DNA of 64,000 nucleotides from Xanthomonas sp. CFBP 8443 (GCF_025666195.1 NZ_CP102592.1:1364001-1428000); one strand, 5' to 3'. Positions 27,885 to 37,781 are shown, counted from the stretch's first letter. Program-made: numbers and translations. Notes: a model not told the origin generated them from the sequence alone.

Positions 27885-29741
27885 ATGTCCTATCTCGTTC
27901 TCGCCCGCAAGTGGCGCCCCAAGCGTTTTGCCGAGCTGGTGGGGCAGGAGCACGTGGTCCGCGCGCTCACCAATGCGCTGGACAGCGGGCGCGTGCACCA
28001 CGCGTTCCTGTTCACCGGCACCCGCGGCGTCGGCAAGACCACCATCGCGCGGATCTTCGCCAAGTCGCTGAACTGCGAGCAGGGCACCAGCGCCGATCCG
28101 TGCGGGCAGTGCCCGGCGTGCCTGGACATCGATGCCGGCCGCTATATCGACCTGCTGGAGATCGACGCCGCGTCCAATACCGGCGTGGACGACGTGCGCG
28201 AGGTGATCGAGAACGCGCAGTACATGCCCTCGCGCGGCAAGTTCAAGGTGTACCTGATCGACGAGGTGCACATGCTGTCCAAGGCGGCGTTCAACGCGCT
28301 GCTGAAGACGCTGGAGGAGCCGCCGGAGCACGTCAAGTTCCTGCTCGCCACCACCGACCCGCAGAAGCTGCCGGTGACGGTGCTGTCGCGCTGCCTGCAG
28401 TTCAACCTCAAGCGCCTGGACGAGGAGCAGATCCAGGGGCAGATGACCAGGATCCTGGCCGCCGAGCAGATCGAGGTCGATGCCTCGGCGATCGTGCAGC
28501 TGGCCAAGGCCGCCGACGGCAGCCTGCGCGACGGCCTGTCGCTGCTCGACCAGGCCATCGCCTACGCCGGCGGCGCGCTGCGCGACGACGTGGTACGGGC
28601 GATGCTGGGCACGGTCGACCGCACTCAGGTCGGGGCGATGCTCGAGGCACTGGCCGATGGCGACGGGCAGGGGCTGCTGCAGGTGGTCGCTGCGCTGGCC
28701 GAATTCTCGCCGGACTGGGGCGGGGTGCTGGAGGCGCTGGCCGAGGCGCTGCACCGGATCCAGGTGCGGCAGCTGGTGCCGGCCGCGGCGGTGGCGGGTC
28801 TGGACGGTCTCGATCCGGCGCCGTTCGCCGAGCGGCTGCGTCCGGAAATCGTGCAGCTGTGGTACCAGATGGCGCTGAACGGGCGCCGCGACCTGTACCT
28901 GGCGCCGAGCCCGCGCGCCGGATTCGAAATGGCGGTGCTGCGCATGCTGGCGTTCCGCCCGGCCGGCGCGGCGCCGTTGCCGGCCGCATCCGGGTCGGGT
29001 ACGGCGACGGAAGGCCGTACGCCTGCGGCGCCGGTGGCCGCGGCACCGGCCGCCGCTTCGGCAAGCGTCGCTGCGCCGGCCGTCGCGGCGCCCGCTGCAC
29101 CGATGATGGCGCCCGCGCCGACACCCGCCGCTGCCAGGCCGACGCCTGCGCCTGCGCCGCTCGCGACGGCCGCAGTGCTGGACCCGCCGTGGGATACCGC
29201 GGCACCGGCACCTGCGCCGGCCGCGCCGGCAGCGACCAACACCGCGCCGCCGACGCCTGTGCCTGTGGCCGAGCCGGAAATGGCGATGGTGCCGCCGCTG
29301 GCCTCGGCCACACGCTCGCCGCCGTCTGCAAGCGCGACGCCGCGCGTGCTGCACGCGGCCGAGGACTGGCTGGAGCTGGTCGCCGATTGCGGCCTGACCG
29401 GGCCGTCGCGGCAGCTGGCGGCCAACGCGGCCTTCGTCAGCCATGCCGAGGGCGTGCTGCGGCTGTCGCTGTCGGCGGGCTTCGAATACCTGCAGTCCGA
29501 ACGGTCGCTCGGCGAACTGGCCACGGCGCTGGCCGATGCGCTGGGCAGCAGGCCGAAGATCGTGATCGAAAGCGGCATCGAAGTCGATGCCGAGACCCTG
29601 CACGAGCGCTCGCACCGGCAACGCGGCGAGCGCCAGAATGCGGCCGAGACCGCGTTCATGCGCGACCCGGCGGTGCAAGCGCTGATCCAGCAGCAAGGCG
29701 CGCGGGTCGTTCCCGATTCCATCCGCCCATACGAAGAGTAG
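27885..29741 (+). CDS. dnaX: DNA polymerase III tau subunit
   Basis: 618 residues. Clamp-loader ATPase and replisome organiser. AAA+ core with Walker A GTRGVGKT at 45-52, zinc-binding Cys64, Cys73, Cys76, Cys79, Walker [12 protein letters not shown] and sensor [11 protein letters not shown]. An Ala/Pro-rich linker of about 110 residues (roughly 375-480) leads to a C-terminal domain for alpha-subunit contact. I see no A-AAA-AAG-type slippery site, so a separately frameshifted gamma form is not predicted. Start from the family N-terminus [15 protein letters not shown]. First gene of dnaX-ybaB-recR. Confidence 0.96.
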   Translation: MSYLVLARKWRPKRFAELVGQEHVVRALTNALDSGRVHHAFLFTGTRGVGKTTIARIFAKSLNCEQGTSADPCGQCPACLDIDAGRYIDLLEIDAASNTGVDDVREVIENAQYMPSRGKFKVYLIDEVHMLSKAAFNALLKTLEEPPEHVKFLLATTDPQKLPVTVLSRCLQFNLKRLDEEQIQGQMTRILAAEQIEVDASAIVQLAKAADGSLRDGLSLLDQAIAYAGGALRDDVVRAMLGTVDRTQVGAMLEALADGDGQGLLQVVAALAEFSPDWGGVLEALAEALHRIQVRQLVPAAAVAGLDGLDPAPFAERLRPEIVQLWYQMALNGRRDLYLAPSPRAGFEMAVLRMLAFRPAGAAPLPAASGSGTATEGRTPAAPVAAAPAAASASVAAPAVAAPAAPMMAPAPTPAAARPTPAPAPLATAAVLDPPWDTAAPAPAPAAPAATNTAPPTPVPVAEPEMAMVPPLASATRSPPSASATPRVLHAAEDWLELVADCGLTGPSRQLAANAAFVSHAEGVLRLSLSAGFEYLQSERSLGELATALADALGSRPKIVIESGIEVDAETLHERSHRQRGERQNAAETAFMRDPAVQALIQQQGARVVPDSIRPYEE

Positions 29742-29746
29742 AACGC

Positions 29747-30067
29747 ATGCGTGGCAACATCGCCCAATTGATGCAACAGGCGCAGAAGATGCAGGAAAAC
29801 CTGCAGCGCGCGCAGGAAGAACTGGCCCAGCTGGAAGTCACCGGCACGGCCGGCGGCGGCATGGTCAGCGTGACCCTGACCGGCGCCAAGGAATGCCGCA
29901 AGGTGCGGATCGATCCGAGCATCCTCTCCGACCAGGAGATGGCCGAGGATCTGATCGCCGCCGCCTTCAACGACGCCTCCAACAAGATCGATGCCGAGTC
30001 CAAGCAGCGCATGGGGTCGGCCACCGCCGGCATGCAGTTGCCGCCGGGCATGAAGCTGCCGTTCTGA
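29747..30067 (+). CDS. ybaB: YbaB/EbfC nucleoid-associated protein
   Basis: 106 residues. Small dimeric DNA-binding protein: [20 protein letters not shown], a helix rich in Gln and Glu, then the beta-sheet core [32 protein letters not shown], and a C-terminal helix ending PPGMKLPF. It begins 5 bp after dnaX and precedes recR, as in most gammaproteobacteria. Confidence 0.95.
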   Translation: MRGNIAQLMQQAQKMQENLQRAQEELAQLEVTGTAGGGMVSVTLTGAKECRKVRIDPSILSDQEMAEDLIAAAFNDASNKIDAESKQRMGSATAGMQLPPGMKLPF

Positions 30068-30068
30068 C

Positions 30069-30344
30069 ATGCCCAACGGCAAGCCAGGCGATCATCCGCT
30101 CAGCGACCTGCGCTACGGGCGCGGCACCGGCTACGGCGAGGCGTTCGACGCGCTGGCGCTGGCATTGCTGGAGCGTCCGGGCGCGCACCACGAGGAAGTG
30201 GAGCACATCGTGAGCTATATGCCCGGGTTCGGGATGGTGTCGCGCGAAGAGATGGACGCTGCGGTCGCGCAGGCGCTGCACCGGTTGCGCACGCTGCGCG
30301 ACGGCCTGGACGGCGCGCAACCCGAGACCGCGCAGGACGCATGA
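30069..30344 (+). CDS. Small hypothetical protein between ybaB and recR
   Basis: 91 residues, not recognised. No signal peptide or membrane segment. Residues 20-45 are helical ([23 protein letters not shown]), then [22 protein letters not shown], a second helix, and an acidic tail. It begins 1 bp after the ybaB stop, and its stop overlaps recR (ATGA), so it is translated as part of the operon. E. coli has no gene at this place. The tight coupling and GC-biased third positions support a real gene. Confidence 0.65.
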   Translation: MPNGKPGDHPLSDLRYGRGTGYGEAFDALALALLERPGAHHEEVEHIVSYMPGFGMVSREEMDAAVAQALHRLRTLRDGLDGAQPETAQDA

Positions 30345-30955
30345 GTTCGCCGCTGCTCGACCAACTGATCGAGGCTTTCAGGATCCTGCCGGGCGTGGGC
30401 CAGAAGTCGGCGCAGCGCATGGCCTACCACGTGCTCGAACGCGAGCGCGAGGGCGGGCAGCGGTTGGCGCACGTGCTGGCCGAAGCGGTGGAGAAGGTCG
30501 GCCATTGCGCGCATTGCCGCGATTTCACCGAGGCCGAGATCTGTGCGATCTGCGCCAGCCCCAGCCGCGATCGCCAGCAGCTGTGCGCGGTGGAGTCGCC
30601 GGCCGACCGCCTGGCGATCGAGCACGCCACCGGCTACCGCGGGCTGTACTTCATCCTGCAGGGCCGGCTGTCGCCGCTGGACGGCGTCGGCCCGCGCGAG
30701 CTCGGCCTGGACAGTCTCGGCGCGCGCCTGGCGCAGGGCGAGATCGCCGAACTGATCATCGCCACCAATTCCACCGTCGAGGGCGAGGCCACCGCGCACT
30801 ACCTGGCGCAGCTGGCGCGCCGACACGGGGTGCGCCCGAGCCGGCTGGCGCAGGGCCTGCCGCTGGGCGGGGAGCTGGAGTACGTGGACCGCGGCACGCT
30901 GTCGCATGCGTTCGGCAGCCGCAACGAGGTGCCGCAGGGCGGCGCAGGCGAATGA
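30341..30955 (+). CDS. recR: Recombination mediator RecR
   Basis: 204 residues. Works with RecO/RecF to load RecA at gaps. N-terminal helix-hairpin-helix ([19 protein letters not shown] near 12-30), Cys4 zinc finger Cys56, Cys59, Cys68, Cys71 (CAHC...CAIC), then a Toprim domain ([20 protein letters not shown]). The start overlaps the upstream stop (ATGA). Confidence 0.96.
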   Translation: MSSPLLDQLIEAFRILPGVGQKSAQRMAYHVLEREREGGQRLAHVLAEAVEKVGHCAHCRDFTEAEICAICASPSRDRQQLCAVESPADRLAIEHATGYRGLYFILQGRLSPLDGVGPRELGLDSLGARLAQGEIAELIIATNSTVEGEATAHYLAQLARRHGVRPSRLAQGLPLGGELEYVDRGTLSHAFGSRNEVPQGGAGE

Positions 30956-31037
30956 CGGCCTGCGCTGCGCGGGCAGCGCCTGCGCGCTGCCGAATTCGGC
31001 TATAACGGCTGCCCCTTTCCATTATCCGCATCGGCCC

Positions 31038-31385
31038 ATGGATACCATCTTCGGCAAGATCATCCGTCGCGAAATTCCCGCCAGCATCGTCTACGAGGAC
31101 GATGCCGTGCTCGGCTTCAAGGACATCGCGCCGCAGGCGCCGGTGCACGTGCTGTTCATTCCCAAGCAGGTGGAGATTCCCACCCTCGACGACCTGGCGC
31201 CGGAGCAGGCCATGCTGGTCGGCAGGCTGGTGCTGGCCGCGGCCGCCTATGCGCGCGAACAGGGCCTGGCGCAGGACGGCTACCGGGTGGTGATGAACTG
31301 CCGCGAGCATGCCGGGCAGACCGTGTTCCACCTGCACCTGCACCTGCTGGCCGGGGCGCCGCTGGGCCGTTTCGGCACGCCCTGA
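31038..31385 (+). CDS. hinT: HIT-family nucleotide hydrolase (HinT-like)
   Basis: 115 residues. The histidine triad GQTVFHLHLHLL near the C-terminus is the catalytic motif that cleaves adenosine phosphoramidates; the N-terminus TIFGKIIRREIPASIVYEDD is typical HinT. A TATAAC box at 31001-31006 could be its -10, but I see no good -35. It stands alone between recR and a bidirectional terminator. Confidence 0.93.
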   Translation: MDTIFGKIIRREIPASIVYEDDAVLGFKDIAPQAPVHVLFIPKQVEIPTLDDLAPEQAMLVGRLVLAAAAYAREQGLAQDGYRVVMNCREHAGQTVFHLHLHLLAGAPLGRFGTP

Positions 31386-31442
31386 TCGCGGTGCCTAAGT
31401 CGCCGTCGCGGGCGATTCGCCGCGGCGCCACCGGCCAAACGA

Positions 31443-31470
31443 AAAACGCCGCTTTTCAGCGGCGTTTTCT
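31443..31470. terminator. Bidirectional terminator between hinT and slp
   Basis: AAAACGCCGC-TTTTCA-GCGGCGTTTT, a perfect 10-bp stem with A-run left and T-run right, serving both convergent genes. Confidence 0.85.
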
Positions 31471-31505
31471 TCTCCATCATGGCACAACGCGTGCCGGCAG
31501 CGGGC

Positions 31506-32036
31506 TTACCACCAGCCGCGGCCGCCCCAGCCCCAGCGCGGGCCCCACGGATCCCACGGACCCCACGGGCCGTACGGGTAGGCGGGCACCACCTCGACCT
31601 GGCGCACCACCGGCCACAGGTAGACCACGTCGGCGTCGATCTTCGGCAGGCGGTAGTCGTACTCGCCGATGCGGGTGCTCTCGTAGCCGGAGACGTGACC
31701 GATGAAGGTCACCTCGCGGCCGGGCTCGAACACCGCCGGGTCGTAGAAGCCGGAGCGGCAGGCGACGAAGCGGCCGTCGCTGGCGTCGGCCGAGTCGCTG
31801 TCCGGGCGGCCGCTGGCACTCAACGGCCGTCCCAGCATCTGGAAGCAGGTGGCGCCCTGGCCGGGCTTGGTCTGGATGATCTTGCCGCCCCAGCGCACCG
31901 CGGCGCCGACCTGCTGGCCGGTGACCGAATCGCGCGGGGTGACGGTGGCGAACTGGCCTTGCAGCGGCTTGGGCGCGGTCGCGCAGGCGCCCAGGGCGAG
32001 AACGGCCATGACGGGGAACAGCAGTCGGATCTTCAT
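31506..32036 (-). CDS. Slp-family outer-membrane lipoprotein
   Basis: 176 residues. Lipoprotein signal MKIRLLFPVMAVLALGAC with lipobox LGAC at Cys18. The body matches Slp lipoproteins: VTPRDSVTGQQVGAAVRWGGKII, TCFQMLGRPL, VFEPGREVTFIGHVSG and the YDYRLPKIDADVVYLWP strand. The last ~25 residues are a Trp/Gly/Pro-rich tail (YPYGPWGPWDPWGPRWGWGG). Its start overlaps the stop of the transglutaminase gene (ATGA), so it is the last gene of the MoxR operon. Induced by stress or starvation in E. coli; not known here. Confidence 0.85.
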   Translation of the reverse strand: MKIRLLFPVMAVLALGACATAPKPLQGQFATVTPRDSVTGQQVGAAVRWGGKIIQTKPGQGATCFQMLGRPLSASGRPDSDSADASDGRFVACRSGFYDPAVFEPGREVTFIGHVSGYESTRIGEYDYRLPKIDADVVYLWPVVRQVEVVPAYPYGPWGPWDPWGPRWGWGGRGWW

Positions 32037-33982
32037 CGAGATGCTCCGGTATGCGGACGGTGCCTGCGCAGGTCGCGCAACAATGAAGCCCTGTCCGAAT
32101 CAGCGCCAGCGTAGCGCGAATCAGCGAAACGTTGGCTGAGCGAAAGCAACGCGTTTGCCTCCATCACTTGGTGTACACGCGCCGCCCACAGCAGCGCCGG
32201 TTCGTGCGTCTCGCGGCCCAGGCCGAGCCGCGCGTAGCGCCGGCCCAGCCGCCGCCAGGCGCGCAGCAGCGGGTCGCGCTCGCGTTCGCCGCGGGCCAGC
32301 AACCAGGCCATCCAGCCCAGCAGCAGCGCGGCGAAGCCGGCGAACAGCGCGACCAGCTGCGCCGGCTCCAGCTTGGCGATGCCGAAGTTGCTCAGCAGCC
32401 GCTGCTGGCGGTTGGCGTCGAAGGACAGCACCAGGTCGTTCCAGCCGCGGCGCAGCCAGTCGCCGACGTCGCGCAGCTGCCAGTCGGCGCCGCCGCCCTG
32501 CGCGCCGGCGCCGCTGCCGAGGCGGTCCTCCAGGGTGTCGTAGATGCGCTCCGGGGCGACAGCGGCGGTCGGGTCCACGCGCACCCAGCCGCGCTGCGGC
32601 AGCCATACCTCGGCCCAGGCGTGGGCGTCCATGCGCCGCACCACCCAGTAGTCGCCGAACGGATTGCGGGTGCCGCCGGCATAGCCGGTGACCACCCGTG
32701 CGGGGATGCCGGCGCCGCGCATCAGCACCACGAAGGCGGAGCTGAAGTGCTGGCAGAAGCCGGCCTTCTGCTGGAACAGGAATTCGTCCACGCCGTCGCG
32801 GCCGGACAGCGGCGTCTCCAGGGTATAGGCGAAGTCGCGGCGGATCCACTGCAGCCCGCGCGCCACGATCGCCGCGTCGTCGGCGCCGGCCTGTTGCCGC
32901 CATTGCCGGGCCAGGGCCAGGGTGCGCGGGTTGTAGCCCGGCGGCAGCGCCAGCGCGCGCTGGCGCTGGGCCGGCGCCAGTGCGGCCTCGAAGCGCAGCG
33001 GCGGCGCCGAGCGCAGGCGCCAGCGGCTCAGCGCGCTGAGCGGGCGCTCGCTGATGAGCACGTAATCGGCGGAGGCGGCGGTGCCTTGCGGCGCCTGCAA
33101 CGGCAGGTCCAGTGCGACCAGCTGGCGGCGGTCGGTCGGCTCGACCTCGATCTCGTAGTCCCAGACGGCGGTGCCGGGCTGCACCGCCGGCGCCGGCAGG
33201 AACGCGTTGCCGCGCGCCGCGCGCCAGGTGCCGCCATCGAAATCCCACAGCACCGGCCCACGCCAGTAGCGCTGCGCCGGCGGCGGCACGCGGCCGAAGA
33301 ACTGCACGCGCAGCGCCGGGGTGTCGTCGGCCATCAGGTCCAGCCACTGCCCCGGGCTCATCGTGTCCGACAGGCCGGGCCGCGCCAGCGCGCGTTCCGG
33401 CACGCCCCACAGCGGCGAGCCCAGCCGCGGGAACAGCCAGAACGCGGCCAGCGCCAGCGGCAGGCCGAGCGCCAGCAAGCGGCCGACGCCGCGCAGCTGG
33501 CCGCGCAGCGGATGGCTGCCGCTGTGGCCCTCCTGGTCGGCCAGGCGCTGCATGCACAGCAGCGCGGCGATCACCGCGGCCAGCGCCAGCAGCATCGTCG
33601 CCGGGCCCTGGTCCAGCAGGAACGCGGCGAACGGCGCGAACAGGGCGAAGCCGAGCAGGCTGCGCGCGTCGCGCAGCGTCTTCAGCTCCGACGGCTTGAT
33701 CGCCAGCATCGCCGCGAGCATCGCGCAGCCGGTATCGCGGCCGAAGCGCATGCCGACCTGCCAGTAGATCGCCGCCAGCATCGCCGCCACCAGCAGCAGG
33801 CGCAGCGCCGCCGGCAGCGGCCGCCACGCCGAGCTGGCGCCGATCAGCAGCGCGGCCACGGCGAACAGCAGCGCCAGCGCGTCGGGCAACTGCAGCAGCA
33901 GCGGCAGCAGCGACAGCAGGCCGGCCGCGAGCGCCCAGTGCCGGCTGCTGTCGCTCAGCGCGGGCGAGCGCGATTCAGCCAT
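32033..33982 (-). CDS. TgpA-like membrane transglutaminase
   Basis: 649 residues. About five or six N-terminal transmembrane segments (to ~190), a periplasmic domain with a transglutaminase core, and one C-terminal segment (LVALFAGFAALLLGWMAWLL, near 565). The catalytic triad is visible: Cys in KAGFCQHFSSAF, His in MDAHAWAEVW and Asp in VRVDPTAAV. This matches the TgpA (DUF3488-transglutaminase) family, essential in Pseudomonas aeruginosa with a role linked to the cell envelope. It overlaps the upstream DUF58 gene by 8 bp and the downstream slp by 4. Confidence 0.88.
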   Translation of the reverse strand: MAESRSPALSDSSRHWALAAGLLSLLPLLLQLPDALALLFAVAALLIGASSAWRPLPAALRLLLVAAMLAAIYWQVGMRFGRDTGCAMLAAMLAIKPSELKTLRDARSLLGFALFAPFAAFLLDQGPATMLLALAAVIAALLCMQRLADQEGHSGSHPLRGQLRGVGRLLALGLPLALAAFWLFPRLGSPLWGVPERALARPGLSDTMSPGQWLDLMADDTPALRVQFFGRVPPPAQRYWRGPVLWDFDGGTWRAARGNAFLPAPAVQPGTAVWDYEIEVEPTDRRQLVALDLPLQAPQGTAASADYVLISERPLSALSRWRLRSAPPLRFEAALAPAQRQRALALPPGYNPRTLALARQWRQQAGADDAAIVARGLQWIRRDFAYTLETPLSGRDGVDEFLFQQKAGFCQHFSSAFVVLMRGAGIPARVVTGYAGGTRNPFGDYWVVRRMDAHAWAEVWLPQRGWVRVDPTAAVAPERIYDTLEDRLGSGAGAQGGGADWQLRDVGDWLRRGWNDLVLSFDANRQQRLLSNFGIAKLEPAQLVALFAGFAALLLGWMAWLLARGERERDPLLRAWRRLGRRYARLGLGRETHEPALLWAARVHQVMEANALLSLSQRFADSRYAGADSDRASLLRDLRRHRPHTGASR

Positions 33983-34931
33983 GCGGCAGCAACGCCAGTT
34001 CGCGCAGGCACAGGTGCCGGTGCTGCGGCCCGCGGCCCGGGCCCAGCGGCGGCTGCCCCGGCAGCAGCAGGCGATAGCGGCGGCCGTCGCGCTCGGCCTC
34101 GTTGACCCAACGCGCCAGTCGCGCGATGCGGCGTTCGTAGGGCAGCGCCGGCAGCGTGCGCCAGTCCAGCACCACGTCCACGCCGATCGGGCGTTCGTAT
34201 TCGCGGACCAGCAGGGTGTCGCGGCGCGCCGAGTGCTTCCAGGAAATCGCGCGCGGCGCATCGCCGGCGCGGTACGGGCGCAACTGGTGCAGTTCCTCGC
34301 CCAGCGCGTGCAAGCGGGTCTGGGTCGGGGTGCCGTCGCCGCAGGGCAGCGGCGGCCCGTCGCTTTCCGGTTGCGGGTAGACCAGCAGCGGCGTGTCCGG
34401 CCAGAACCAGGCCCAGGCGCGCAGCAGGCCCAGCGGCTGGGTGGTGGAAATGCGGATGCGCTGCAGGTCGAGCCAGCCGCGGCGTTCGGTGGGCAGGTCC
34501 AGGTCGGCTTCGCTGCCGCCGTCGCCGTGCAGGTCCAGGTAGGTGTGGCGGCCGGCATGCGCCACGCGCAGGCCGCGCCGCTGGCGAGCGTCGTCGGCGG
34601 CCAGCGCCAGGCGCAACCGCAGCGGCGTGCCGGCCGCCACCGGCTCGGCCGACAGCGCGTCCAGGCGCAGCCCCGACAACTGCAGGTGGGCCATGATCGC
34701 GCTGGCGATGGCGGCCGCGCCCAGCAGCATCGCCAGCAGCAGGGCGGGGTTGTTGTTGTAGTTCAGCGCGCCGAGCAGCATCGCGCCGAGCAACAGCGCC
34801 AGGAAGCCGCCGAATGGGGTGGGCAGGATGTAGATCCGGCGCCGGTCCAGGCGCACCGGCAGCGTCTCGGGATCGCGCGGCCGCGCCAGCCGTGCCAGCG
34901 CCTGCCGCCACTCGCGCAGCCGTGCCCGCAT
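33975..34931 (-). CDS. DUF58 domain protein (MoxR partner)
   Basis: 318 residues. Two N-terminal hydrophobic segments (FGGFLALLLGAMLLGALNY and NPALLLAMLLGAAAIASAI, about 41-82), a beta-rich domain, and the DUF58 core with GEELHQLRPYRAGDAPRAISWKHSAR and REYERPIGVDVVLDW. DUF58 proteins are found with MoxR ATPases and are thought to be chaperone targets or partners. Begins 5 bp after the MoxR stop codon and overlaps the transglutaminase gene. Confidence 0.85.
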   Translation of the reverse strand: MRARLREWRQALARLARPRDPETLPVRLDRRRIYILPTPFGGFLALLLGAMLLGALNYNNNPALLLAMLLGAAAIASAIMAHLQLSGLRLDALSAEPVAAGTPLRLRLALAADDARQRRGLRVAHAGRHTYLDLHGDGGSEADLDLPTERRGWLDLQRIRISTTQPLGLLRAWAWFWPDTPLLVYPQPESDGPPLPCGDGTPTQTRLHALGEELHQLRPYRAGDAPRAISWKHSARRDTLLVREYERPIGVDVVLDWRTLPALPYERRIARLARWVNEAERDGRRYRLLLPGQPPLGPGRGPQHRHLCLRELALLPHG

Positions 34932-34936
34932 CGGCC

Positions 34937-35890
34937 TCAGTCCACCGCCACGCTGTGCAGGATCGCCTTGGCCAGCGCTTGTCCGGAGGCCGATTCCTGT
35001 TCGGCCACCAGCCGGTGCTCGGCCACCGCCACGAACAGCGCCTGCACGTCCTCGGGCAGCGCATGCGCGCGGCCCAGCAGCAGCGCGTGCGCCTTGGCCG
35101 CGCGCAGCAGCGCGATGCCGGCGCGCGGCGACAGGCCCACGCGTACGCCTGGGTGCTGGCGGCTGCGCGCCAGCAGCGCCTGCACGTAGCCGACCAGCGC
35201 GTCGCTGGCGTGGATCTGCTCCACGCTGTGCCGCAGCGTGGCCATGTCGGCGTCGCTGAGTTGCGGCTGCGCCTGGGCGATCAGGTCGCGGCGGTCGCTG
35301 CCGCTGAGCAGCGCGCGTTCGGATTCGGCGCTGGGATAGCCCAGCGCCAGCCGCAGCAGGAACCGGTCCAGCTGCGAATCGGGCAGCGGGAAGGTGCCCG
35401 ACAGGTCCACCGGGTTCTGCGTGGCGATGACGAAGAACGGCGCCGGCAGCGGGTGGGTGGTGCCGTCCAGCGTCACCTGCTGTTCGGCCATCGCTTCCAG
35501 CAGCGCGCTCTGCGTGCGCGGTGGCGCGCGGTTGATCTCGTCGGCCAGCAGCACGTGGGCGAACACCGGGCCGGGATGGAACTGGAACTGGCGCGACTGC
35601 GCGTCGTACACCGACACGCCGAGCACGTCGGCCGGCAGCAGGTCGGAAGTGAACTGCACGCGTTGGAAGCTCAGGCCCAGGCTCGCGGCCAGCGCGTGCG
35701 CCAGCGTGGTCTTGCCCAGCCCGGGCAGGTCCTCGATCAGCAGATGTCCCCCGGACAGCAGCGCGACAAAGGCCATGCGCACCTGTTGCGGCTTGCCCAG
35801 GACCAGCGCGTTGACCTGCTGCTGGGCCTGCGCGAGCGCCTCGCGCAGCGTATCGGTTAGCATTTCCGGCAAGCGGGGCGGAGTAGGCAT
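34937..35890 (-). CDS. MoxR-family AAA+ ATPase
   Basis: 317 residues. Walker A LPGLGKTT near 54-61, Walker B HVLLADEINRAPPRTQSALLEAM, sensor 1 FFVIATQNPVD, and the Arg-finger SQLDRFLLR; VGLSPRAGIAL near the end is the sensor 2 lid. MoxR ATPases act as chaperones in assembling or activating metal- and envelope-associated complexes. First gene of the operon MoxR-DUF58-transglutaminase-slp, reading away from a glycosyltransferase 37 bp distant. An alternative start is the ATG at 35860. Confidence 0.9.
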   Translation of the reverse strand: MPTPPRLPEMLTDTLREALAQAQQQVNALVLGKPQQVRMAFVALLSGGHLLIEDLPGLGKTTLAHALAASLGLSFQRVQFTSDLLPADVLGVSVYDAQSRQFQFHPGPVFAHVLLADEINRAPPRTQSALLEAMAEQQVTLDGTTHPLPAPFFVIATQNPVDLSGTFPLPDSQLDRFLLRLALGYPSAESERALLSGSDRRDLIAQAQPQLSDADMATLRHSVEQIHASDALVGYVQALLARSRQHPGVRVGLSPRAGIALLRAAKAHALLLGRAHALPEDVQALFVAVAEHRLVAEQESASGQALAKAILHSVAVD

Positions 35891-35927
35891 CGCATTCTCG
35901 CAACGGGTTTAGGGGAGTCTAAAGGCA

Positions 35928-37775
35928 ATGCAAGGCGAACAACGTGCACGCAGCACCTTCATGGTGCTGTGGACGCTGGTCACCGCGGCCAAGCTGCTGG
36001 CGGCCGCGCGCCTGCCGTTGTTCGTCGACGAGGCGTTCTATTGGCAGGAAGGCCAGCACCTGGCCGCCGCCTATTCGGACCTGCCCGGGCTGACCGCCTG
36101 GCTGGCGCGGCTGGGCGTCGCGCTCGGTGGCGACCACCTGCTGGCGCTGCGCGCGCCGTTCCTGCTGTTGTCGGCGTTGATGCCGTGGCTGATCGCGCGG
36201 ATCGCCACGCGCTGGTTCGGCGCGGTGGCCGGTTGGCGCGCCGGCAGCCTGACCTTGCTGATGCCGCTGTCGGGCACGCTCGGCATCCTCGCCCTGCCGG
36301 ACGTGCCGATGGCGCTGGCGACGATCCTGTGCATGGACGCCAGCGCACGGCTGCTGCGCCAGATCGATGCGATGAGCGCGGTGGAACTGGCGCTGGGCCT
36401 GACCCTGGGCGCGCTGAGCCACTACCGCTTCGCCGGGGTGATCGGGGTGGGCGCGATCGCGCTGCTGATGATCCCGCAGGGCCGGCGCATGCTGCGCGAT
36501 CCGCAGGTGTGGGTGGCGCTGGCGATGGGCATCGTTGCCTGGCTGCCGTTGCTGGCCTGGAATGCCGACAACGGCGAAGCCGGGGTCAAGTTCCAGCTGA
36601 TCGATCGGCATCCGTGGAGCTTCCAGCCCGTCGGCATCGCCTTCGTGCTGATCCAGGGGCTGCTGGTCACGCCGCTGCTGGCGGTGGCGATGTGGAAGGT
36701 GGCGCTGGTGGCCACGCGCGGCGGCGGCAGTGGCGGGGCGCGCGTGCAGTGGCGCTACTTCGGCCTACTCGGCGGGGTGTCCACGCTGGGCATCTTCCTG
36801 TTCGGTTTCTTCACCGACGCCGAGCGCATCAGTTTCCATTGGCCGCTGCCGGGCTACCTGGCGCTGCTGATCGCCGCGCCGGTGATCCTCAGCGGTTGGC
36901 CGAAGCGGTTGCGCCGCGCGACCTGGCTGCTGACCGGGATCGGCCTGGTCGGCGCGTTCGGCTACTACCTCGCCGTGTCGGTGCCGTCGGTGCGCGAACA
37001 TGCCGCCGGCGACAAGTACTACCCGCGCAACTTCGCCGGCTGGCAACCGCTGGCCTCGGCGGTGCGCCGCGAACTGGCGGCGATGCCGCCCGGCACGCAG
37101 GTGCTGGCCGACAATTTCAAGGTCGGCGCCGAACTCGGTTTCGAACTGGGCGATGCCGACATCCAGGTACTGCCGCATCCGTTGAACGACAAGCACGGGC
37201 GCAGCGCGCAGCTGCGCCAGTGGGGGCTGCTCAGCGACGGCCGGCGCGATGGGCCGCGGCTGCTGGTGCTGTCGCCCAGCGACATGAAATACCGGCTGCT
37301 GCTGCAGCGCTATCACGCGGTCTGCGCGCTGGTCGGCCCGCTGCCGCCGCCGAAGGTGGTGTCCAGCGATCACGGCAGCCAGCGCTTCCTGCTGTTCGCG
37401 CTGCCGGCGCAGCGCCTGCCGGGGCCGTGCACCACGCCGGCGATGGCCTGGTTCAACGCGCCAGTCGTGGGCGACAAGGTGGCGCGCCACTTCGAAGTCT
37501 CCGGCTGGGCGTTCAAGGACGGCGTGGGCATCGCCCGCGTCGAGGTGCTGCTCGACGGCAAGGTCGCCGCGCAGGCGCGGTATGGCGAGGCCTACGACGT
37601 CACCGCGTTCTGGAAGATCTCCACCGATCCGGGCCATCCGCAGGTCGGCTTCCGCGCCGAACTCGATGCCAGCGGCCTGGCGCCGGGCACGCATTGGCTC
37701 GGCCTGCGCCTGCACGGCCGCGATGGCAGCGTCGAGGATTGGTGGGAGCAGCCGATCGAACTGCGCCGCCGCTGA
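35928..37775 (+). CDS. GT39-type membrane glycosyltransferase with C-terminal beta domain
   Basis: 615 residues. The first ~365 hold about ten transmembrane segments in the ArnT/PMT-like GT-C pattern, with LFVDEAFYWQEGQHL near 28 carrying the conserved Asp-Glu, and YRFAGVIGVGAIALLMI. It would use a polyprenyl-phosphate sugar to glycosylate an envelope acceptor at the periplasmic face. The ~240-residue C-terminus is soluble; its end (VARHFEVSGWAFKD...VEVLLDGKVAAQARYG) resembles a carbohydrate-binding-like beta sandwich. AAAGG precedes the start by 4 nt. Starts a three-gene glycosylation cluster. Confidence 0.75.
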   Translation: MQGEQRARSTFMVLWTLVTAAKLLAAARLPLFVDEAFYWQEGQHLAAAYSDLPGLTAWLARLGVALGGDHLLALRAPFLLLSALMPWLIARIATRWFGAVAGWRAGSLTLLMPLSGTLGILALPDVPMALATILCMDASARLLRQIDAMSAVELALGLTLGALSHYRFAGVIGVGAIALLMIPQGRRMLRDPQVWVALAMGIVAWLPLLAWNADNGEAGVKFQLIDRHPWSFQPVGIAFVLIQGLLVTPLLAVAMWKVALVATRGGGSGGARVQWRYFGLLGGVSTLGIFLFGFFTDAERISFHWPLPGYLALLIAAPVILSGWPKRLRRATWLLTGIGLVGAFGYYLAVSVPSVREHAAGDKYYPRNFAGWQPLASAVRRELAAMPPGTQVLADNFKVGAELGFELGDADIQVLPHPLNDKHGRSAQLRQWGLLSDGRRDGPRLLVLSPSDMKYRLLLQRYHAVCALVGPLPPPKVVSSDHGSQRFLLFALPAQRLPGPCTTPAMAWFNAPVVGDKVARHFEVSGWAFKDGVGIARVEVLLDGKVAAQARYGEAYDVTAFWKISTDPGHPQVGFRAELDASGLAPGTHWLGLRLHGRDGSVEDWWEQPIELRRR

Positions 37776-37781
37776 GATAGC

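Noticed and set aside
27885..29741. Programmed frameshift producing a gamma form of DnaX
   Set aside because: No A-AAA-AAG-type slippery heptamer with a following hairpin is visible in the reading frame.
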